The position numbers were made by a program, and so were the translations under genes. A model generated the notes under the pieces. The model was not told the DNA's origin, did no database searches, and saw only the letters and a list, made by a program, of their open reading frames with translations. From contig JAFQRZ010000006.1 in NCBI GenBank assembly GCA_017409825.1, positions 1 to 55,997 of the forward strand: a stretch of 55,997 nucleotides of DNA, written 5' to 3'. Origin of the DNA: Agathobacter sp. (GTDB lineage: Bacteria; Bacillota; Clostridia; Lachnospirales; Lachnospiraceae). How positions within the stretch are numbered: position 1 is the first letter of the stretch; every line of letters begins with the position of its first letter. This document shows, in pieces, positions 1 through 12,554 of the stretch.

Positions 1-227
1 ATGTACCAGTGTCTTTCCCACATCGGAGCATACTTCGCAGATAGTAAAATGGTTGAAAGACATAAAACTTAAGCCGTAATTGTGTTTCAAGAAATTTAAG
101 CGTTTTCCCTAAAGGTTCGAAAATGCATCCACGATACAGAGAAAAAATATTTCAAAGCATGAAGAAAAGGCGTCGGCAAACCGGAATTATGACAAGAGGA
201 ACTTTTACGAATTGAAGCAGGGATTTG
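1..227. other. Non-coding or unassigned left edge
   Basis: No convincing gene was seen here. A short open frame from base 1 ends at a stop at 70-72 and another short frame covers about 66-216. Neither has a recognisable motif or ribosome binding site. The first bases could be the tail of a gene that begins outside the window. Confidence 0.4.
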
Positions 228-257
228 TTGACAAGAAAATTATGGATATACTATAAT
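228..257 (+). promoter_or_regulatory. Promoter of tsaC/sua5
   Basis: A perfect -35 box TTGACA (228-233) and a perfect -10 box TATAAT (252-257) are separated by 18 bases. They lie about 50 bases ahead of the tsaC start, as expected for a housekeeping sigma-A promoter. Confidence 0.8.
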
Positions 258-306
258 AGGAACACTTAATGAGCTTATGCGAACTAAGGTGTGAGGATGA
301 GAAAGA

Positions 307-1359
307 ATGAATACAAAGTGTTATAAAATAGATGTAAACAATATCAATCAGACACAGATGCAGGAAGCCGGAGCACTTATTGCGGCCGGCGAATTAGTGG
401 CGTTTCCAACCGAGACGGTATATGGTTTGGGCGGGGACGCATTGCATCCAGAAGCTGCGAAAAAAATATATGCTGCAAAGGGACGTCCTTCCGACAATCC
501 ATTGATTATCCATATTGCAGAGGTTTCCGATTTAGAGCGTGTGGCAAAAGAAGTGCCAGAATCTGCGAAGAAACTGGCAGAGGCTTTTTGGCCGGGGCCA
601 CTTACCATGGTAGTATGGAAAAAAGAAAGTGTGCCTTACGCAACAACAGGCGGTTTGGATACCGTTGCGGTGCGTATGCCGAATCATCCGATTGCCTTAG
701 AGTTGATTCGAAAAAGTGGCAAGCTGATTGCTGCTCCAAGTGCCAATACTTCCGGCAGGCCAAGTCCGACTGAGGGTTCACATGTTATGGAGGATTTGGA
801 TGGCAGAATCGCGATGGTTTTGGATGGGGGACCAGTAGGTATCGGCATTGAATCTACCATTATTGATTTGACAGAAGAGACTCCAATGGTGCTTCGTCCA
901 GGTTATATTACACCAGAAATGTTAGCGGAAGTGCTTGGAGAAGAGGTTATCATTGACCCAGGTATTCTTGCAGCAGATGATACGACCAAGCCAAAGGCTC
1001 CAGGTATGAAATACAAGCATTATGCACCTAAGGCAGATATGATTATCGTAGACGGTGACAAGGAAAAGGTAGTGGAACAGATTTCACTGCTGTTGCAGGA
1101 AGCGAAAATAAATGGACAGAAGGCAGCTGTTATTGCGACAGAAGAGACAAAGGCGTTATATCAGTCGGATATCGTGCTTAGCATTGGAACCAGAGAAGAA
1201 GAGGATTCTATTGCAAAGCATATGTATAAGATACTGAGAGATTGTGATAAACTAGATGTAGATGTAATTTATTCGGAGAGTTTTAAAACTCCTAGAATCG
1301 GACAAGCCATCATGAATCGTCTGTTAAAGGCAGCCGGTCATCAGGTCATCCACGTATAA
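307..1359 (+). CDS. ywlC: L-threonylcarbamoyladenylate synthase (TsaC/Sua5, YwlC type)
   Basis: Makes threonylcarbamoyl-AMP from threonine, bicarbonate and ATP, the first step of the t6A37 modification of ANN-decoding tRNAs, in the cytoplasm. The 350-residue protein has an N-terminal YrdC domain (about 15-205) with the nucleotide-binding signatures KGRPSDNPLI and SANTSGRPSPT. A C-terminal Sua5 extension (about 225-348) marks the long Sua5 form rather than short TsaC. A strong promoter lies upstream. A second gene follows after 13 bases, so the two are probably co-transcribed. The family assignment is firm; the symbol follows B. subtilis usage. Confidence 0.93.
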   Translation: MNTKCYKIDVNNINQTQMQEAGALIAAGELVAFPTETVYGLGGDALHPEAAKKIYAAKGRPSDNPLIIHIAEVSDLERVAKEVPESAKKLAEAFWPGPLTMVVWKKESVPYATTGGLDTVAVRMPNHPIALELIRKSGKLIAAPSANTSGRPSPTEGSHVMEDLDGRIAMVLDGGPVGIGIESTIIDLTEETPMVLRPGYITPEMLAEVLGEEVIIDPGILAADDTTKPKAPGMKYKHYAPKADMIIVDGDKEKVVEQISLLLQEAKINGQKAAVIATEETKALYQSDIVLSIGTREEEDSIAKHMYKILRDCDKLDVDVIYSESFKTPRIGQAIMNRLLKAAGHQVIHV

Positions 1360-1372
1360 AATGGGAGGATAT

Positions 1373-1828
1373 ATGGATAAACTAGAGAGAATAATTTTCG
1401 TCGGTCGTTCTGGAACCTGTAGGGAACCGATGGCGATGGGAATATTAAAAGACTTATCATTAAAGTTTGAAGTGGAAACATTGGCTAGAGGTCTGGTGGT
1501 TTCCTTTCCTGAGCCAATGAATGGAAAAGCGGAAGCGGTGCTTATCAGTAATGGAATCACCTTAGAAAACTATACATCTACACAGTTGAAAAATGAAGAT
1601 ATTACAGAAAGAACGCTCGTCCTTACCATGCAAAAAAAGCAGCGGGAAAAGGTGTTATCCAATTATGAAAATGCACATATAGAAAATGTATATGTGTTGA
1701 CGGATTTTGTTGGAGATGAGTTGGAAATTATTGATCCGTATGGTGGAAACCTGCAATCCTATGGTTTATGTTATGAAACACTCCGAAAATCCATCAAAAA
1801 ATTAGTTAAAATATTGAATCAGGAATAA
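1373..1828 (+). CDS. Low-molecular-weight phosphatase-like protein lacking the nucleophilic Cys
   Basis: A 151-residue protein of the LMW protein-tyrosine/arginine phosphatase fold. The start at 1373 is chosen because GGGAGG (1363-1368) precedes it; an ATG at 1361 overlaps that site. The P-loop region reads FVGRSGTCREPM: the family's catalytic CX5R begins with Cys, but here position 11 is Gly, while Cys16 and Arg17 remain. The general-acid motif DPYGG is present (Asp121). This suggests a pseudophosphatase that may bind but not hydrolyse phospho-residues, or one with altered chemistry. In B. subtilis a related phosphatase gene (ywlE) lies near ywlC, which fits this position. Substrate unknown. 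Confidence 0.75.
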   Translation: MDKLERIIFVGRSGTCREPMAMGILKDLSLKFEVETLARGLVVSFPEPMNGKAEAVLISNGITLENYTSTQLKNEDITERTLVLTMQKKQREKVLSNYENAHIENVYVLTDFVGDELEIIDPYGGNLQSYGLCYETLRKSIKKLVKILNQE

Positions 1829-1834
1829 GAATTT

Positions 1835-1870
1835 ACCCAAGAAGAAAGCAAAAATCTTCTTGGGTATTTC
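1835..1870 (+). terminator. Rho-independent terminator
   Basis: An 11-bp perfect stem (1835-1845 with 1855-1865, ACCCAAGAAGA and its complement) with a 9-base loop, followed by a T-rich ATTTC stretch. It closes the tsaC/phosphatase transcription unit before the atp operon promoter. Confidence 0.75.
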
Positions 1871-1939
1871 TATTTCCTAAAATTTTTATAAAAGATTTGG
1901 TAAATGTGGCAAAAATACAGTTCTGTCCATTGAAATTTA

Positions 1940-1967
1940 TAGACATTTTGCGTAAAAATGTTATAAT
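1940..1967 (+). promoter_or_regulatory. Promoter of the atp operon
   Basis: A TAGACA -35-like box (1940-1945) and a perfect TATAAT -10 box (1962-1967) with a 16-base spacer lie about 35 bases ahead of the first atp-operon gene and just after the upstream terminator. Confidence 0.6.
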
Positions 1968-2001
1968 AATATATAACTTTGTCTGTATAAAAGGGAATTC
2001 T

Positions 2002-2262
2002 ATGAAAAAGGTAAATATGCGAGAAATAACAGAATCCTTTTCCATGGTTTTGCAGTTCGGAATCAATATGCTGGTTCCAATTGTAATGTGTATCGCCGTG
2101 GGAGTTTGGATTGGTGATAAATATAATATGGATTGGATTGTGATTCCTTTGTTTTTCGTAGGAGCTCTTGCGGGATATACGAGTATTTTTAAGATGGTGA
2201 AGCAATACTTAAAGAAAACAGAGAAGAAGACAAAGAAGGAGCAGGATGTTAAAAAGAATTAA
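2002..2262 (+). CDS. AtpZ/AtpI-family small membrane protein
   Basis: An 86-residue protein with two membrane segments (about 18-36 and 44-64) and a very Lys-rich C-terminal tail. It opens the atp operon in the position usual for AtpZ (AtpI-like, Pfam ATPase_gene1) proteins, which are linked to F-ATPase assembly or Mg2+/Ca2+ handling. The start at 2002 directly follows the promoter region; the longer frame from 1897 would run back through the promoter. Its end overlaps the next gene by 17 bases, suggesting translational coupling. Confidence 0.75.
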   Translation: MKKVNMREITESFSMVLQFGINMLVPIVMCIAVGVWIGDKYNMDWIVIPLFFVGALAGYTSIFKMVKQYLKKTEKKTKKEQDVKKN

Positions 2263-2704
2263 CCCCGCGCTACCAGGTTTGCTAGCGGGAATTGTGATAT
2301 ATGGTTTGATTATCCAGTTTACTGGAGTATGGTTCGTCGAGGACAAAATCGGTTATTCCATCGGACTTTGGTATGGAATAGCAATTGGCATCGGAATGGC
2401 TGTTAATTTAGCCACCGTCATCTATGATGCGGTTACATTCGATGGAGAGGGTAATGCCAATAAAAGGGTAGCAGCGAAATCCATGTTACGATACATCGTC
2501 GTTGCAATACTTTTTGGAATATTGGGCTATTTTGAATTCGGTAATTTGTTTACCGCCTTTTTAGGAGCGATGGGGCTGAAAATTTCAGCTTATTTACAGC
2601 CGCTTTTAAATAAGTTAGTCAACAAATTGTTCGGAAGTTTTGATGCAGCTTCCAACGATGAAAATAGTGAAAAGGAAAAAATAAATAAGGAGGTGACTAT
2701 GTGA
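2246..2704 (+). CDS. ATP synthase subunit I-like membrane protein
   Basis: A 152-residue protein with about four hydrophobic segments between residues 8 and 120 and a charged C-terminal tail. It sits between the AtpZ-like gene and atpB, the usual place of AtpI, which helps insert or assemble the c-ring. Similarity by eye is weak, so the call rests mainly on topology and position. It overlaps the preceding gene by 17 bases, and the last 4 bases (GTGA) overlap the GTG start of atpB. Confidence 0.6.
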   Translation: MLKRINPALPGLLAGIVIYGLIIQFTGVWFVEDKIGYSIGLWYGIAIGIGMAVNLATVIYDAVTFDGEGNANKRVAAKSMLRYIVVAILFGILGYFEFGNLFTAFLGAMGLKISAYLQPLLNKLVNKLFGSFDAASNDENSEKEKINKEVTM

Positions 2705-3435
2705 ATCAAGCGATTTTATTGTCGTCAGCAGACAACATTGACTTTATGATTCATGGGATTATCCCAGTAGAATTCATGGGTACGACCGTCTGGATTACGA
2801 CATCGCACGCCTGTATTTTGATTGTCATGGCAATTATTATCGGTTTCTGCATTGTTGCAAATCGCATTTTGAAAAAAGCTACGGATGTTCCGGGCACAGG
2901 ACAAAATGTGATCGAACTGATAGTAGAGCTATTGCAAGGTATGGTACAGGATTCTATGGGTAAATGGGCACCAGGATTTGTAAATTATATCGGTACGATA
3001 TTTATTTTCATCTTGATAAGCAACATTTCCGGCCTGCTAGGTTTAAGACCGCCTACAGCAGATTATGGTACAACACTTTGTTTGGGTCTGATTACATTCT
3101 CTCTGATTCACATCAATACATTTAAGCATCAGAGTCTAAAACAGATATGGATCGACAAATGTTCGCCATTGCCACCATGGTTGCCAATCTGGCTGCCAAT
3201 CAACTTAATCAGTGATATCGCGGTTCCAATTTCGTTGTCACTCCGTTTGTTTGCCAACGTGTTATCTGGAACAGTTATGATGGCACTGATTTATGGCTTA
3301 CTGCAGATGTTTGCAGTGATTTGGCCAGCGGCACTTCACGTATACTTTGACTTGTTCTCCGGAGCAATTCAGACTTACGTATTCTGTATGTTAACGATGA
3401 CATACATCGCAAATGCCTGCGGAGACGCAGACTAA
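2701..3435 (+). CDS. atpB: F0F1 ATP synthase subunit a
   Basis: A 244-residue membrane subunit that forms the ion half-channels next to the c-ring. It starts with GTG overlapping the preceding stop (GTGA), a coupled start. The conserved stator helix carries the essential arginine in the stretch ISLSLRLFANVLSG (about residues 178-191). The C-terminal half has further hydrophobic helices. It is followed by a 53-base gap with a strong AGGAGG site for atpE, as expected for the highly translated c subunit. Confidence 0.93.
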   Translation: MNQAILLSSADNIDFMIHGIIPVEFMGTTVWITTSHACILIVMAIIIGFCIVANRILKKATDVPGTGQNVIELIVELLQGMVQDSMGKWAPGFVNYIGTIFIFILISNISGLLGLRPPTADYGTTLCLGLITFSLIHINTFKHQSLKQIWIDKCSPLPPWLPIWLPINLISDIAVPISLSLRLFANVLSGTVMMALIYGLLQMFAVIWPAALHVYFDLFSGAIQTYVFCMLTMTYIANACGDAD

Positions 3436-3455
3436 CTAATTGAAAAGAAAAGTAA

Positions 3456-3743
<288 letters not shown>

Positions 3744-3786
3744 AATTTTCGAACGAATCGAAAGACAATGAAAGGAGAGTAAGACA

Positions 3787-4301
3787 TTGCTGGCAAGTCA
3801 AACTTTTTTATTTAATTTAGACCCTCAGCTGATTTTTGATGTTTTACTCATGGCAGTAGCCATCTTTGTACTTTTCTTAATCGCTTCCAACCTGTTATTT
3901 AACCCAGCAAGAAAGTTGCTGAAGGATAGACAGGACAGAATTGCAAAGGATATTTCCGATGCGAAGGAAGCTTCTGAAAGTGCAGCGGCTATGAAAGCCG
4001 AGTATGAAAGCAAGCTGAAAAATATTGAAAAGGACGCAGAAGCAATTCTTAGCGAAGCTCGTCAGAAAGCCTTGAAGAATGAACAGCGTATCATTGATGA
4101 GGCAAAAGAAGAAGCTCGTCGCATTATCAAACATGCGCAGGAAGAAGCTCTGCTCGAACAGAAACGTGCAATGGACGATGTAAAGAAAGAAATCATCACT
4201 GTTGCATCATTAATGGCACAGAAGGTTGTGTCTGCTTCTATTGACACTGAAATTCAGGACGCATTGGTAGAAGAGACATTGAAAGAGATGGGTGATTCAA
4301 C

Positions 4302-4314
<13 letters not shown>
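3787..4314 (+). CDS. atpF: F0F1 ATP synthase subunit b
   Basis: A 175-residue peripheral stalk subunit: one N-terminal membrane helix (about 14-36) followed by a long charged, Ala/Glu/Lys-rich helix (about 45-145) that reads as a coiled coil and docks onto the delta subunit. The start is TTG at 3787, preceded by AAAGGAGAG at proper spacing, with no ATG available before the membrane helix. It overlaps atpH by 13 bases. Confidence 0.9.
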
Positions 4315-6370
<2,056 letters not shown>

Positions 6371-6394
6371 AACGGCAGAAAGCAGGTGTAAGAA

Positions 6395-8663
<2,269 letters not shown>

Positions 8664-8672
8664 GAGGTGCCT

Positions 8673-9074
8673 ATGGCAGAAATATTCAAAGTAGAGATTA
8701 TCACTCCAGACCGAATTTTCTATGAAGGAGAAGCAGAGTTTTTGGAATTTACCACGACTGCAGGTGATGTAGGTATCTATGCAAAACATATTCCAATGAC
8801 GACTGTACTTGCACCAGGAGCAGTTATCATCCACAGTGGTGATGATGAAATCGTGGCAGCCGTTCATTCTGGCTTCGCAGAAATCCTTGGCGACAAAGTA
8901 ACCCTTCTCGCAGAAATTGCGGAATGGCCAGAGGAAATCGATGTCTCTCGTGCCGAAGCTGCAAAAGCTCGTGCCGAAGAACATATCGCAAACAAGACGA
9001 TGGAAACCGACTTAAAGCGTGCAGAGCTTGCGCTCCGCAGAGCATTGACTCGAATCGACATCGCAAATAAGTAA
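8673..9074 (+). CDS. atpC: F0F1 ATP synthase subunit epsilon
   Basis: A 133-residue subunit with an N-terminal beta-sandwich (EITPDRIFYEGEA-like opening, GDVGIYAKH loop) and a complete C-terminal pair of Ala/Arg/Glu-rich helices that can inhibit ATP hydrolysis. The start at 8673 is chosen because TAGGAGG (8661-8667), overlapping the atpD stop, lies 5 bases upstream; the GTG at 8667 overlaps that site. It is the last gene of the operon and is followed by a strong terminator. Confidence 0.93.
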   Translation: MAEIFKVEIITPDRIFYEGEAEFLEFTTTAGDVGIYAKHIPMTTVLAPGAVIIHSGDDEIVAAVHSGFAEILGDKVTLLAEIAEWPEEIDVSRAEAAKARAEEHIANKTMETDLKRAELALRRALTRIDIANK

Positions 9075-9093
9075 ATCTGACTAATTAAGATAA

Positions 9094-9125
9094 ACTCCAC
9101 ACAGCGGATGCTGTGTGGAGTTTTT
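9094..9125 (+). terminator. Terminator of the atp operon
   Basis: A 12-bp perfect stem (9094-9105 with 9110-9121) with a 4-base GGAT loop, followed by TTTTT. It lies 20 bases after the atpC stop. Confidence 0.92.
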
Positions 9126-9509
9126 GGTTGGAGAGAAGTGTCTAAGTGGAAGATGTAATGGGATTTTTGCGGAGAAGATACAAGCGATGGTGAGAGATGG
9201 GAAAATGTTAGCAAGTGATTAGGTCTATTTGAGCGAAAGTTTGCTCCAAGAGAAAATTTTGAGCATATCGCTCTTGCATTCGCTCTCAATTTAGGTCTTA
9301 CGTTGTACCAATTTCTGCATAGACCTAATCTGTACAAAGAAGAGGAGAAAATATCATATTTACTTTCCCTCATGGAATGTAGAAATTTCCATAGACCAAA
9401 TTGTTAGGAGTGCTTATCAAATGATGGAATATAAAAAGACATTTACTGAATAGCCAAAAAGATATATAATAAGTATGTTCGTAAGGATTAATAAGTTTAG
9501 AAAACAAAA
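9126..9509. other. Long intergenic spacer with dyads and possible gene remnant
   Basis: No intact gene. An 11-base inverted repeat (9218-9228, ATTAGGTCTAT, and 9319-9329) encloses about 90 bases that contain smaller self-complementary blocks such as GAGC...GCTC. One plus-strand frame from about 9218 to the stop after 9400 reads without stops for about 60 codons but has no start or ribosome binding site. It could be a decayed coding fragment or a structured repeat; a copy-number search would separate these. Confidence 0.35.
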
Positions 9510-9527
9510 GTGAAAGGAGGTCTTATT

Positions 9528-10304
9528 ATTTACGAGCGAATGCTTGAGAGATTCAAGCAAATAGAAAAGAAGATGCAAAGCATCGAACGACAGCTGAAAC
9601 AATTGCCGGAAGGCAAGCTGATATGTTCGCGTACAGGTCCATATTACAAATGGGAATGTAGTGATGGACATAAGAAAACCTATATTCCGAAAAAAGATAG
9701 ATCACTTGCAGAGAAGCTAGCTGCAAAAAAGTATTTATCGGCTCTATGGAATGACTTAAACCATGAGAAGTATGCAATAGATTTATATCTTAGACGTCAT
9801 TCTAACCATAAATCAGAAGTAGACCAGCTACTTACAGATTCTATAGAAGTTGAAAAACTTCTTTCTCCTTATTTCTTACCATTATCTAAGGAATTAGAAG
9901 AATGGATGAAATCCCCATATAAAACAAATCCTAAAAATCCAGAGCATTTAACACAAAAGATTAGAGCAAACGAATTTGTGCGTTCAAAATCCGAGGCTAT
10001 GATTGCAAAAGTCTTGAAACAACATAAAATTCCATATCGGTATGAAGCAAAATTAGAGATAGGAGCGGGAGAAATATATCCAGATTTTACTATTCGCCAT
10101 CCTAAAACTGGCGAATAGTTTTACTGGGAACACTTTGGATTGCTTGATAATCCAGAATATGTAAGAAACATGCATTTTAAATTACAAACGTTTACCAACC
10201 ATGGAATTCTTCCCGGAATTAACTTGATTATGACTTATGAAAATCAAGAAACTCCATTGACTTTTGAAATGATAGAAATGATGGTAGAATACTATTTCCT
10301 CTAA
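9528..10304 (+). pseudogene. PD-(D/E)XK nuclease-like protein, interrupted by an amber stop
   Basis: The reading frame continues without interruption across a single TAG at 10116-10118: before it lies a Lys/Glu-rich N-terminal helical part and AGEIYPDFTIRHPKTGE, and after it a further 61 codons beginning FYWEHFGLLDNPEY. The Asp of PDF and the Glu of WEHFG look like the two halves of a PD-(D/E)XK active site, so the stop falls between catalytic residues. A perfect AAAGGAGG (9513-9520) is followed 7 bases later by ATT (9528), not ATG; the first ATG is at 9540 and a GTG at 9510 precedes the site. Nuclease function is inferred. The gene is probably inactive unless the stop is read through. Confidence 0.7.
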
Positions 10305-10312
10305 AAACTATA

Positions 10313-10356
10313 ATTCTATGAAACGTAGAATTCATAGAATCTTTATATTCTACGTT
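10313..10356 (+). other. Two overlapping, mutually exclusive hairpins
   Basis: A 10-bp stem pairs 10313-10322 with 10331-10340. A second 10-bp stem pairs 10322-10331 with 10347-10356. They share the bases around 10322 and 10331, so only one can form at a time. No T-run follows. They lie after the broken nuclease gene and about 80 bases ahead of the HTH gene. Confidence 0.5.
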
Positions 10357-10437
10357 CTTTGGATTGGAAAAAATGCAATCTTCTGTCATAATAAGACTTG
10401 AAAAGTAGCTACTTTCAGAATTACAAGGAGAGCAGAC

Positions 10438-11202
10438 ATGGATCAGATAAAAATTGGAAAATTTATTGCAGAAACGCGAAAAGAACAGGGGATTACACAA
10501 TTGGATTTAGCAGAAAGACTTGGGATTAGTAACAAGACAATATCCAAATGGGAATGTGGAAATGGTATGCCCGACTATGCGGTTATGGAAAGTCTTTGTA
10601 ACATTTTAAAAATAAATGTAAACGAACTCTTATCCGGGGAACGTCTGCCTTCGCAGGATTATCATAAAAAGGCGGAAGAAAATATGATGAATTTGATGCA
10701 GGAAAGTAGCGAAAACTATAAACGAGAGAAGAAAGAAATGCTACTTGTGATTGTAGGAATCGTCGCATTGTTGTTTTGGGTGGTGCTAGTGATTTTTATG
10801 TGTGGAGGTGTTTCTGCCATTGGAAACTTTATTGATGTGCCGACATTTACTTGTACGATTACAATAGCTGTTTTGGTAATTGCGACAGCGGGAATGCTAA
10901 AAGACTTTGGAAAAGCATTTCAAATTGCAATAAAGAAAGATATTTCAGTAAGCAAACAGCAAGTACATAGATCATTGCTTGCAATAAAAACTGCGATACT
11001 TGGAGTAAATATAGGAGGAGTATTATCCTTTTCCATTGGACTGGTAGTTTCATTAAAAGTATGGAGTGGTACAGGTAATGAGCCAGAGACGTTGCCGGTT
11101 TGGATTGCGGTTGCTTTTCTTGGTATTGTATATGGTCTTGTCGCCACACTTATTCTCATTCCAGTCTATATGCGTTTGAAAGGAAAATTGATAGAAGAAT
11201 AG
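10438..11202 (+). CDS. XRE-family HTH protein with C-terminal membrane domain
   Basis: A 254-residue protein. Residues 1-65 form a Cro/CI-type helix-turn-helix (TRKEQGITQLDLAERLGISNKT... with the WECGNGMPD loop typical of clostridial XRE regulators). Four hydrophobic segments follow (about 100-123, 136-155, 182-206 and 221-244), so the DNA-binding domain is tethered to the membrane. Such fusions are common in Clostridia, but the signal sensed is unknown. It stands alone between dyads and a bidirectional terminator. Ribosome binding site AAGGAGAGC precedes the start. Confidence 0.8.
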   Translation: MDQIKIGKFIAETRKEQGITQLDLAERLGISNKTISKWECGNGMPDYAVMESLCNILKINVNELLSGERLPSQDYHKKAEENMMNLMQESSENYKREKKEMLLVIVGIVALLFWVVLVIFMCGGVSAIGNFIDVPTFTCTITIAVLVIATAGMLKDFGKAFQIAIKKDISVSKQQVHRSLLAIKTAILGVNIGGVLSFSIGLVVSLKVWSGTGNEPETLPVWIAVAFLGIVYGLVATLILIPVYMRLKGKLIEE

Positions 11203-11205
11203 TAA

Positions 11206-11230
11206 AAGAACCGACCTGAGGTCGGTTCTT
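11206..11230. terminator. Bidirectional terminator between convergent genes
   Basis: An 11-bp perfect stem (11206-11216 with 11220-11230, AAGAACCGACC) with a TGA loop. T-rich sequence follows on the plus strand and TTTTAC on the minus strand, so it can end both the HTH gene and the convergent sigma-factor operon. Confidence 0.75.
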
Positions 11231-11237
11231 ACTTTAT

Positions 11238-11978
11238 TTATGGACATTTCGTCTCTTTCAAAATTTCTTGCACCTCTTCTAGGGTATAAATTCCGCCAAC
11301 CTCAAGACCGGTAAAGTCTGGTCTTGTTGGATAGGTTAGTAACAAATCTTCGGAGCTACAGCGAACCCAAACATAAATATTTTCTGTGTAAGGAGCAAAT
11401 GTAATAATGTAATCCTCATAATCGATTCCAGAAAGTGCGCTTTCTATTTCTGCATAGGTTAGGCCCCATATACCAGAATCTATATTTGGGTCATGTGGAT
11501 AAGCTGAAAATCCAAAATCAAGTTTGCCATTTGAATCCAAGGAGTAACAAGTATAGCAAGTATCAATTTCGTTACCTTGTTTATTTCCAATTACGAAATA
11601 GCATGCATAATCAGTGACAACTTGGCTAAAATCTGATAATTCATTTGATAAATACCATTGATTATCGAGAAGTCGATATGCTTTTTTCGCTTCGGTTGGA
11701 TTCGGAAACTGTGCAATTATGGAAGGCGCTATATCAGGGGAAAAATCTTCTGGATGCGATTTTAAAATAGTGGTATCACCATTCGTTGGACCGCAGCCAC
11801 CATTTGAGTTGCCCCAAGGGATATAAATCATACCAATTCTTATTACAAGGCATAGGCAAGCTACTAGCACACCCCATTTTATCCAAGCATAAGGTTTTTT
11901 CTCTTTGGGTTGTTTTGCTTCTAGGATATGTTGCTCCTTAATATCACCGATAGCGTCGTAGAGTTTTTCGTTTGTCAT
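11238..11978 (-). CDS. Membrane-anchored anti-sigma-like protein (paralog B)
   Basis: A 246-residue protein: a charged cytoplasmic segment (1-36, beginning MTNEKLYDAIGDIKEQ), one membrane helix (about 37-54) and a large extracytoplasmic part ending with the GGIYTLEEVQE motif. Its ATG overlaps the stop of the sigma-factor gene (ATGA). The first 36 residues match the protein encoded at 12555-13310 at about 33 positions, and the C-terminal 40 residues are also alike, but the central extracytoplasmic part has diverged. The anti-sigma role is inferred from topology and linkage; no known anti-sigma motif was seen. Confidence 0.65.
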   Translation of the reverse strand: MTNEKLYDAIGDIKEQHILEAKQPKEKKPYAWIKWGVLVACLCLVIRIGMIYIPWGNSNGGCGPTNGDTTILKSHPEDFSPDIAPSIIAQFPNPTEAKKAYRLLDNQWYLSNELSDFSQVVTDYACYFVIGNKQGNEIDTCYTCYSLDSNGKLDFGFSAYPHDPNIDSGIWGLTYAEIESALSGIDYEDYIITFAPYTENIYVWVRCSSEDLLLTYPTRPDFTGLEVGGIYTLEEVQEILKETKCP

Positions 11979-12535
11979 ACATCATACCCCCTGTCTACAA
12001 GGTACTGTCGTAATTTCGAGCGGATACGACGAAGTGTCATGGACACTGCGTTCTCCTTCATGCGAAACTGTTTTGCGATTTCAGAAATACTGTCGTTGTA
12101 CCAATAACGACAGACAAACATTTTCCTTTTTTCTAGAGGAAGGGAATCTAGAAACGCATCAATAGTTCTAACTAATTCTTGATATTCAATTTCCTGTTCC
12201 ACGTTCTCTTTTCCTGAGACACACTCACTTAACTCATCCAATACCGCAGGTGTTTCACCGCCTCCCCGTTTATCGGCATGGGAATGCTTATATTTATTAA
12301 ACGATAGGTTGCGCGTGATTTTGCCGAGAAAGGTACGTAACATATTGGGTCTGTGAGGCGGCATGGAATTCCATGCATTTAAGTAAGTATCGTTTACACA
12401 TTCCTGTGCATCCTCGAAGTCTCCCAAGATATTCCTTGCAATGGAAGTGCAGTAGGAGCCATATTTGTTCGAAGTTTCGGTAATGGCAGATTCATTTCTG
12501 TCCCAATACAACTGTACAATTTTTTCGTCTTCCAT
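11975..12535 (-). CDS. ECF-type RNA polymerase sigma factor
   Basis: A 186-residue sigma-70 family protein with only regions 2 and 4. Region 2 spans about 15-85 (AQECVNDTYLNAWNS in region 2.2-2.3) and region 4 about 125-180, with the HTH ISEIAKQFRMKENAVSMTLRRIRSKL. It lies between two genes encoding paralogous single-pass membrane proteins, 19 bases after the upstream one and overlapping the downstream one by 4 bases. The expected role is an envelope or extracellular signal response. Ribosome binding site AGGAG is present ahead of the ATG on the minus strand. Confidence 0.9.
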   Translation of the reverse strand: MEDEKIVQLYWDRNESAITETSNKYGSYCTSIARNILGDFEDAQECVNDTYLNAWNSMPPHRPNMLRTFLGKITRNLSFNKYKHSHADKRGGGETPAVLDELSECVSGKENVEQEIEYQELVRTIDAFLDSLPLEKRKMFVCRYWYNDSISEIAKQFRMKENAVSMTLRRIRSKLRQYLVDRGYDV

Positions 12536-12554
12536 AAACTAGCTCCTTTCTATC

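Noticed and set aside
8864-9373. 169-codon minus-strand frame spanning the atpC end and its terminator
   Set aside because: It crosses the strong atp terminator and atpC in antisense; its unusual Arg/Asn-rich middle is better explained by the dyad-rich spacer.
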